From contig VBGS01000111.1 of the NCBI GenBank assembly GCA_005889445.1, forward strand, positions 1 to 10,720: a DNA stretch of 10,720 bases, given 5' to 3'. Of the stretch, positions 6,340 through 10,720 are shown in pieces; the stretch's first letter is position 1; each line of letters begins with the position of its first letter. The notes under the pieces are model-generated. The model was not told the origin of the DNA. It saw only the letters and a list, made by a program, of their open reading frames with translations, and did not search any database. The position numbers and the translations under genes are program-made. The stretch comes from Chloroflexota bacterium. Its GTDB lineage: Bacteria; Chloroflexota; Limnocylindria; P2-11E.

Positions 6340-7683
6340 ATGTCGAGATACTCGAGGCGAACGTTCCTCAAGGTCGCCGGCGCCACCGCGGTCGTGGTGG
6401 CGTGCGCGCCGGCCGCGCAGCAAGGCGGCGCTTCGCCGAGCCAGGCAAAAGGGCTCACCGGGACGATCACCGTGTCCTATCCGGATGAGCTAGGCGTGAA
6501 GCCGAAGTACGTGGACATGGCCGCGCAGGCGGTCATGAGCAAGAACTCGGGGTCGACGGTGAAGATCGACCTACAGAAGGTCTCTGACGACATCTACTAC
6601 ACCAAGCTGCTGCTCACGCTCCAGAGCGGCGACGTTCCGGACGTCTTCCACTTCGGCGGCGACAGCATCTCCGAGCTTGCCGACGCCGGCTACATCGAGC
6701 CGCTGGACTCCTATGTGAACGCGTGGGCGGACTGGAAGCAGTACCCCGACTCGATCAAGAAGGGCGCGACGTACAAGGGCAAGATCTGGGCGATCCCGTA
6801 CGGCCTCGACACCCGCTGGCTGTACTTCCGGCGCGACGATCTGCAGAAGGCGGGTCTGCCCGCGGACTGGACGCCCTCGAAGCTGAGCGACGTCATCGCG
6901 GCGGCGACCGCGGTCAAGTCGAAAGTGTCGACCGTCACACCCTATGCGCTCTATGCCGGTCAGGCCGCGGCCACCGGCGCCCGCGACCACGCCTTCGTTC
7001 CACTTGTGTGGGCATACGGCGGCGAGATGCAGACGAGCGACGGCAAGTGGGTCGGCAACAGCGCGGCGATCCGCAAGGCGCTCGCCTATTACCAGACCGT
7101 GTACGGCCAGGGGCTCTCGCCCAAGGAGATCCTGACCACGACCAAGCCCTGGACGGCGATGCGCGCGAAGCTCGGCGACGGCAGCCTCGCCCTCCTCTTC
7201 GAGGGCGGCTGGGTGTACGGCGGGTGGGCATCGAAGGATCAGGCCGGCACGCAGAAGAACGTCGGCTACCTGCTGCACCCGACCGAGAACGGCGGGCCGT
7301 CCTTCACCATCGGCGGCCTCGGCACGTGCTGGTATCTCACCGCGAAGTCGAAGAACAAGGACCTCGCGTGGGAGTGGATCAAGACCTGGAACAACAAGGA
7401 CACGGTCGCGAAGATCAACATCGAGGATCCGCACCCGGTCGCACGCACCGACTCAGCGGACGTCCCCGAGTTCAAGGCGCAGCAATACCTCGTCGACAGC
7501 ACGAAGTCGCTCGAGAAAGCGCGGTTCCTGTCACCTGACGCGAGCCTGAGCAAGGTCACGACCGTCATCCAGAAGGCCACCGGTCGCGTCGCGAGCGGCG
7601 ACTCGACCCCGGATGACGCCGCGAAGCAATATTCGGCGGACCTGAAGCAGGCCATCGGCGCGAGCCTCGTCGTCGATCAGTAG
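6340..7683 (+). CDS. ABC module B substrate-binding lipoprotein, Tat-exported, CUT1 type
   Basis: Extracytoplasmic receptor of a carbohydrate-type (CUT1, UgpB/MalE-like) importer, 447 residues. The N-terminus is a compact twin-arginine signal, SRRTFLK at residues 5-11, followed by a hydrophobic stretch and lipobox VVAC with Cys22. The protein should therefore be exported folded and then lipid-anchored. After an Ala/Gln/Gly/Ser linker, ITVSYPDE begins the first lobe. PDVFHFGGDSI near 104-114, YKGKIWAIPYGLDTRWLYFRR near residues 144-164 and the later FEGGWVYGGWA are typical of CUT1 receptors. The aromatic-rich sequence fits a sugar-like ligand. The stop is followed by a terminator-like hairpin and then the two permeases. 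Ligand candidates given the context are a glycosyl-glycerate, a glycerol-phosphate compound or an oligosaccharide; none can be chosen from sequence alone. Confidence 0.93.
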   Translation: MSRYSRRTFLKVAGATAVVVACAPAAQQGGASPSQAKGLTGTITVSYPDELGVKPKYVDMAAQAVMSKNSGSTVKIDLQKVSDDIYYTKLLLTLQSGDVPDVFHFGGDSISELADAGYIEPLDSYVNAWADWKQYPDSIKKGATYKGKIWAIPYGLDTRWLYFRRDDLQKAGLPADWTPSKLSDVIAAATAVKSKVSTVTPYALYAGQAAATGARDHAFVPLVWAYGGEMQTSDGKWVGNSAAIRKALAYYQTVYGQGLSPKEILTTTKPWTAMRAKLGDGSLALLFEGGWVYGGWASKDQAGTQKNVGYLLHPTENGGPSFTIGGLGTCWYLTAKSKNKDLAWEWIKTWNNKDTVAKINIEDPHPVARTDSADVPEFKAQQYLVDSTKSLEKARFLSPDASLSKVTTVIQKATGRVASGDSTPDDAAKQYSADLKQAIGASLVVDQ

Positions 7684-7703
7684 CCGCGACAACCGATCGC
7701 ATG

Positions 7704-7739
7704 CGGAGCGGAGACGCGCAGTCTCCGCTCCGTTTCGTT
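7704..7739 (+). terminator. Terminator-like stem-loop between the module B receptor and permease genes
   Basis: A perfect 12-bp stem (7704-7715 pairing with 7721-7732) encloses the 5-base loop GCGCA and is followed by TTTCGTT. It sits 20 bases after the receptor stop codon and about 40 before the permease start. It looks like a weak intrinsic terminator, or a 3' stabilising hairpin that lets the receptor mRNA accumulate over the permease mRNA. The stem is read directly; partial rather than full termination is inferred, because no separate promoter is evident before the permeases. Confidence 0.75.
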
Positions 7740-7772
7740 AGCCCGGCAGGCCGCGCGCTCTATCCTCGGGAC

Positions 7773-8654
7773 GTGGTAGCGAGGAACTCGCCGTACCTCC
7801 TCGGTGTCACCCCAGCCGCGCTTCTGCTCACGCTCTTCTTCATCGGACCGGCGCTGTGGGCGGTCTACTCGAGCCTTACGAACCTCGCCCTTGTGGGGAT
7901 CGATGCCGCGAATCCCCGATTCGTCGGACAGGACAACTACGCGCGTCTTTTCCAGGATCCCGACTTCTGGACGGTCATCCGCAACTCGGTGACGTTCGTC
8001 CTCGGGTCGGCGGTCATCGGCCAGTTCGTCCTCGGACTGTCGCTCGCTGTCCTCATCGATCACGCCGAGAGGCGCGGCTGGCGACTCGCGACGCTCGCGT
8101 ACGCCGCGGTGCTCCTCGCGTGGGTGAACCCCACCCTGATCGCGGGATACCTCTGGTCCGCGATGTTCGACTTCTTCTTTGGGTCGCTCAACCACGTCTT
8201 TTTGAGCGCGATCGGGGTCGGCCCCGTCGATTGGCTCGGGTCCTTCCCGATGCCGTCCGTGATCATCGCGAACGTCTGGCGTGGCACCGCGTTCACGATG
8301 ATCATCTTTCTGGGCGCTCTGAAGACCATCCCGCCGGACATCTATGAGGCGGCGCGCATCGACGGCGCGAACGCCTGGCGACGGTTCTGGGATCACACCT
8401 TGCCTAGCCTGCGTCCGATCGCGGCGCTGACGCTGCTCTCGATCACGATGGCGACCTTTGGGACGTTCATCCTGATCCAGACGCTCACGAACGGCGGTCC
8501 GAACATCGCGACCGAGACGATCGCGCTCTACGCCTACCAGACCGCGTTCCAGTCCTACGCCATCGGGTACGGCTCGGCGATCGCGGTGGTGATGCTCGGG
8601 CTCAACCTGATCTTCGCGGTCTTCTATCTGCGCTGGTCGAGAGCACGCGCATGA
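7773..8654 (+). CDS. ABC module B permease, MalF/UgpA-like
   Basis: Inner-membrane channel subunit of the CUT1 importer, 293 residues from GTG 7773. The frame is open back to an ATG at 7701, but that extension would encode the terminator-like hairpin and a polar, non-conserved leader. From 7773 the protein begins with a short basic stretch and SPYLLGVTPAAL, which leads straight into the first span (about 8-31), as is usual for this family. Further spans lie at about 72-95, 104-127, 160-182, 217-236 and 267-285. The EAA loop is at 192-215 (EAARIDGANAW, ending in LPSLRP). LTNGGPNIATET at 238-249 is a CUT1 MalF/UgpA hallmark. The Shine-Dalgarno is weak (GGGA just upstream). The stop overlaps the next start as ATGA, indicating coupled translation. 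Confidence 0.92.
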   Translation: MVARNSPYLLGVTPAALLLTLFFIGPALWAVYSSLTNLALVGIDAANPRFVGQDNYARLFQDPDFWTVIRNSVTFVLGSAVIGQFVLGLSLAVLIDHAERRGWRLATLAYAAVLLAWVNPTLIAGYLWSAMFDFFFGSLNHVFLSAIGVGPVDWLGSFPMPSVIIANVWRGTAFTMIIFLGALKTIPPDIYEAARIDGANAWRRFWDHTLPSLRPIAALTLLSITMATFGTFILIQTLTNGGPNIATETIALYAYQTAFQSYAIGYGSAIAVVMLGLNLIFAVFYLRWSRARA

Positions 8655-9529
8655 CCACGCGTGCGCAGACGGCTGGGCGCCAGGCCGCGGCGCGTCGACG
8701 CGAGGGCACATGGATCGAGGCGGTCCTCGCGCATCTGGTGTTCGCGGCGGTGATCGTCTTCTTTCTCGCACCGTTCGTCTGGCTCCTGACCGCGGCGTTC
8801 GACGCCGACGCGCAGGCGTACATACGCTGGCCGAGCCAGCTGACGCTCGACAACTTCGTGCGCGTGTTCACCGAGCACGATTTCGGGCGGGCGCTCGCGA
8901 ACTCTGCCTTGGTCGCGGGGCTCACGATGCTTCTCGACGTCGTCGCGGTCTCGCTCGCGGGTTACTCGCTTTCGCGGATGGATCTCCGGTTCAAGTCCGC
9001 GATCACGTACGGCGTGCTCCTGCTGCAGACCATGCCGCTCTCCGCGACGATGGTGCCGATCTACGGCCTCGCCCGCGCGGTGGGCCTGCGGAACTCGTAT
9101 CTCGGGCTCATCCTCATCCACGCGGCGATCGAGCTGCCATTCCTGATCTGGCTGATGAAGGGGTTCTTCGACTCGGTGCCGCGCTACCTCGAGGAGGCCG
9201 CCTGGCTCGATGGCCGCTCAAAGCTTCGGGCGCTCGTCGAGGTCGTGCTGCCGGTGGCGCGGAACGGCATCGGCGTCGTGGCCGGGCTTTCGTTCCTCGC
9301 GGCCTGGGCCGAGGTGCTGATGGTGATCATCCTCGTGGACCGGCAGGACATGTTCACGGTGCCGCTGGCCTTCTACCAGGTGCTCCGGACGCGGGGCGGC
9401 TACACCGAGGTCCAGTACGGCATGGTCGCGGCGATGGGTGTCCTCTACCTCGTGCCGGTGATGGTCATCTTCTTCGCGACACGACGGATGATGGTGCGCG
9501 GCCTGCTTTCGAGCGCGCGCGGCCTCTAA
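8651..9529 (+). CDS. ABC module B permease, MalG/UgpE-like
   Basis: Second channel subunit, 292 residues. A basic cytoplasmic N-terminus (to about 18) precedes six spans at roughly 24-49, 84-106, 116-139, 150-169, 205-228 and 257-276. The EAA loop at 181-206 (EEAAWLDGRS, ending in LPVARNG) has the conserved Asp-Gly and would contact the ATPase. LPFLIWLMKGFFDSVP before the loop is characteristic of MalG-type CUT1 permeases. The start overlaps the previous stop by ATGA. The ATPase gene begins one base after the TAA stop, so all three genes are translated as a tight block. Family certain; solute unknown. Confidence 0.93.
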   Translation: MTTRAQTAGRQAAARRREGTWIEAVLAHLVFAAVIVFFLAPFVWLLTAAFDADAQAYIRWPSQLTLDNFVRVFTEHDFGRALANSALVAGLTMLLDVVAVSLAGYSLSRMDLRFKSAITYGVLLLQTMPLSATMVPIYGLARAVGLRNSYLGLILIHAAIELPFLIWLMKGFFDSVPRYLEEAAWLDGRSKLRALVEVVLPVARNGIGVVAGLSFLAAWAEVLMVIILVDRQDMFTVPLAFYQVLRTRGGYTEVQYGMVAAMGVLYLVPVMVIFFATRRMMVRGLLSSARGL

Positions 9530-9530
9530 G

Positions 9531-10595
9531 ATGGCGCGGGTCGAGTACGACGACGTCACCAAGCAATTCCTCGGACAGCAGGATCGCGCGGCCGTCGACC
9601 ATCTGACCCTGGACGTCGCGGACGGCGAGCTCCTCGTGCTGCTCGGTCCGTCAGGCTGCGGCAAGACGACGGCGCTGCGGATGCTCGCAGGCCTGGAGTA
9701 CCCCGACTCGGGCGACATCCGCATCGACCGTCGGAGCGTCGTGGGGCTCGAGCCAAAGGACCGCGACGTCGCGCTCGTCTTCCAGAGCTACGCGCTCTAT
9801 CCGCACATGAGCGCAAAGGACAACATCGGCTACCCCCTGAAGATCAAGCGGATGACCGAGGCCGAGCGCGACCGGCGGGTCACGCGGGTCGCGGAGATGC
9901 TGGGCCTGGGGACGCTCCTCGACCGGCGACCGGCGCGGCTCTCCGGCGGCGAGCAGCAGCGCGTCGCGCTCGCCCGCGCCATCGTGCGCGAGCCGCGCGT
10001 CTTCCTGATGGACGAGCCGCTCTCGAACCTCGACGCGAAGCTCCGGACGCATACGCGGACGGAGCTCAAGGCGCTGCAGCGACAGCTCGCCACGACCACG
10101 ATCTTCGTCACCCACGATCAGGCGGAAGCGATGACCCTCGCCGACCGCATCGCGGTGCTCGATCGCGGACGACTGCTGCAGCTCGGCACTCCTGACGAGC
10201 TCTACAACCGTCCGGTGAGCCTCTTCGTGGCGCAGTTCATCGGCAGCCCGCCGATGAACATCCTCGCGGCGCAGGTCCGGGACGGAACGCTCGTCGCCGA
10301 GGGCGTCTGGCGGCTGCCTCTCGGGCGGCGCGTCGACGCGACGGAGGTGAGCCTCGGCATCCGCCCCGAGGCGATCGCCCTCTCCGAGCCCTCGGCCGAC
10401 GCTCAGGCCGCGGAGGTCCTCGTCTCCGAGCCCCTCGGGAGCGAGACGATCGTCAATGTGAAGCTCGGGAACGCGCTCGTGAAGGTGCGCGCCGCCCCGC
10501 ACGTGCGTCCGGATGCGGGCGCGACCGTGCACCTGCGTGCCGATCCGGCGCGGATGACGCTCTTCGACGCCAAGACCGGAGCGGCGCTCCCGTGA
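9531..10595 (+). CDS. ABC module B ATPase, MalK/UgpC-like
   Basis: Cytoplasmic ATPase of the CUT1 importer, 354 residues with a C-terminal regulatory TOBE/OB domain from about 243 onward. Motifs are intact: Walker A GPSGCGKT (39-46), Q-loop Gln85, SYALYPHMS (86-94), LSGGEQQ (137-143), Walker B VFLMDEP (157-163), SNLD (165-168), His195, and FIGSPPMN (237-244), which marks the MalK/UgpC/MsmK group. LGIRPEAI at 276-283 is the usual MalK-type TOBE motif. The presence of the ATPase in the operon means the module does not need a shared multitask ATPase. The start follows the permease stop by one base, with little Shine-Dalgarno of its own. The last codons overlap the next gene as GTGA. Confidence 0.95.
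   Translation: MARVEYDDVTKQFLGQQDRAAVDHLTLDVADGELLVLLGPSGCGKTTALRMLAGLEYPDSGDIRIDRRSVVGLEPKDRDVALVFQSYALYPHMSAKDNIGYPLKIKRMTEAERDRRVTRVAEMLGLGTLLDRRPARLSGGEQQRVALARAIVREPRVFLMDEPLSNLDAKLRTHTRTELKALQRQLATTTIFVTHDQAEAMTLADRIAVLDRGRLLQLGTPDELYNRPVSLFVAQFIGSPPMNILAAQVRDGTLVAEGVWRLPLGRRVDATEVSLGIRPEAIALSEPSADAQAAEVLVSEPLGSETIVNVKLGNALVKVRAAPHVRPDAGATVHLRADPARMTLFDAKTGAALP
10011..10042 (+). repeat. 32-nt direct repeat, copy 2 (module B ATPase, Walker B/D-loop)
   Basis: Identical to 3375-3406, in the same orientation and 6636 bases away. The flanking bases differ on both sides, so this is an isolated block inside two diverged paralogues rather than a recent duplication. Confidence 0.8.
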
Positions 10596-10720
10596 AGCGG
10601 GACGCCGATGTCGTCCTCGCCGGACGCTTCGACGAAACGCAGCTGCGGCGCTACTTCCATCTGCCGTTCACGGTGCCGACCGGGACGCGGCAGGTCCACG
10701 TCCGCTACTCCTACGACCAT
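10592..10720 (+). CDS. 5' end of a probable PHP-domain (CehA/McbA-type) metallohydrolase, cut by window end
   Basis: Forty-three codons are visible, beginning with a GTG that overlaps the ATPase stop as GTGA and running open to the window edge. The segment YFHLPFTVPTGTRQVHVRYSY resembles the small N-terminal domain seen in CehA/McbA family PHP metallohydrolases, where a hydrophobic-Pro-Phe then Val-Pro-x-Gly pattern leads into a strand ending in Tyr-x-Tyr. The metal-binding His and Asp residues of a PHP domain would lie beyond the window, so catalytic function cannot be confirmed. Overlap with the ATPase indicates membership of the module B operon, suggesting a hydrolase that acts on the imported compound. 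A different hydrolase with the same lead domain is possible. Confidence 0.55.
   Translation, partial: MKRDADVVLAGRFDETQLRRYFHLPFTVPTGTRQVHVRYSYDH

Noticed and set aside
6205..6423. 73-codon N-terminal extension of the GH63-like protein
   Set aside because: Arg-rich leader without family similarity that crosses the opposing receptor start; GGAGGT six bases before 6204 fixes the shorter form.
7701..7772. Use of ATG 7701 as start of the MalF-like permease
   Set aside because: The added 24 residues are encoded by the terminator-like stem-loop and have no place in the family; GTG 7773 leads directly into the first membrane span.
7677..8771. 364-codon open frame on the minus strand opposite the MalF-like permease
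   Set aside because: Arg/Glu/Asp-rich product without domains, mirroring the codon bias of a well-supported permease gene.
1..10720. Search for CRISPR arrays, tRNA/rRNA genes, riboswitches, insertion sequences, integrases or toxin-antitoxin pairs
   Set aside because: No regularly spaced repeats, no tRNA-like cloverleaf or rRNA stretches, and no transposase motifs were recognised; coding density leaves almost no space for them.

Overview
The window is a tightly packed, G+C-rich bacterial segment (about two thirds G+C by eye; third codon positions are mostly G or C). It carries two complete ABC importer modules around a two-gene catabolic operon on the opposite strand. The lipoprotein-type binding proteins with Ala/Ser/Pro/Gly-rich linkers after the lipobox, the GTG starts and the codon bias suit a high-G+C Gram-positive-like or monoderm lineage, such as Chloroflexota or a deep-branching actinobacterial group. 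This is an inference; there is no rRNA or marker gene here. I see no tRNA, rRNA, CRISPR array, transposase, integrase or phage gene, and no gene-free stretch longer than about 140 bases.

Layout. (1) Positions 1-3962, plus strand: ABC module A, consisting of a 5'-truncated binding lipoprotein, two permeases and an ATPase. The order and family resemble PotD/YnjB-, iron- or aminoethylphosphonate-type importers. (2) Positions 3959-6204, minus strand: a GH63-like (alpha/alpha)6 glycosidase of the mannosyl-/glucosylglycerate hydrolase type, then a divergent glycerophosphodiester phosphodiesterase (GDPD) family protein 32 bp downstream. The GDPD gene converges on module A, and the two stop codons share one palindromic CTAG. 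(3) Positions 6205-6339: the only real intergenic control region, divergent between the glycosidase and module B. (4) Positions 6340-10595, plus strand: ABC module B, a CUT1 (carbohydrate-type) importer. It has a Tat-exported binding lipoprotein, MalF-like and MalG-like permeases and a MalK/UgpC-like ATPase, in the same gene order as ugpBAEC. (5) 10592 to the window end: the first 43 codons of a further gene, overlapping the ATPase by GTGA and probably a CehA/McbA-type PHP-domain metallohydrolase.

How it may work together. Module B and the glycosidase-GDPD operon share one divergent control region, and a PHP-type hydrolase appears to follow module B in the same operon. The simplest reading is that module B imports a small glycoside or glycerol-phosphate compound that the cytoplasmic glycosidase and phosphodiesterase break down. 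Candidates are glucosyl- or mannosylglycerate, or a glycerophospho-glycoside released from lipids or wall polymers. Module A may belong to the same regulon or may only be a neighbour. Substrates cannot be read from sequence alone. In both modules a stem-loop lies between the binding-protein gene and the first permease gene, as expected for making more binding protein than membrane subunits.
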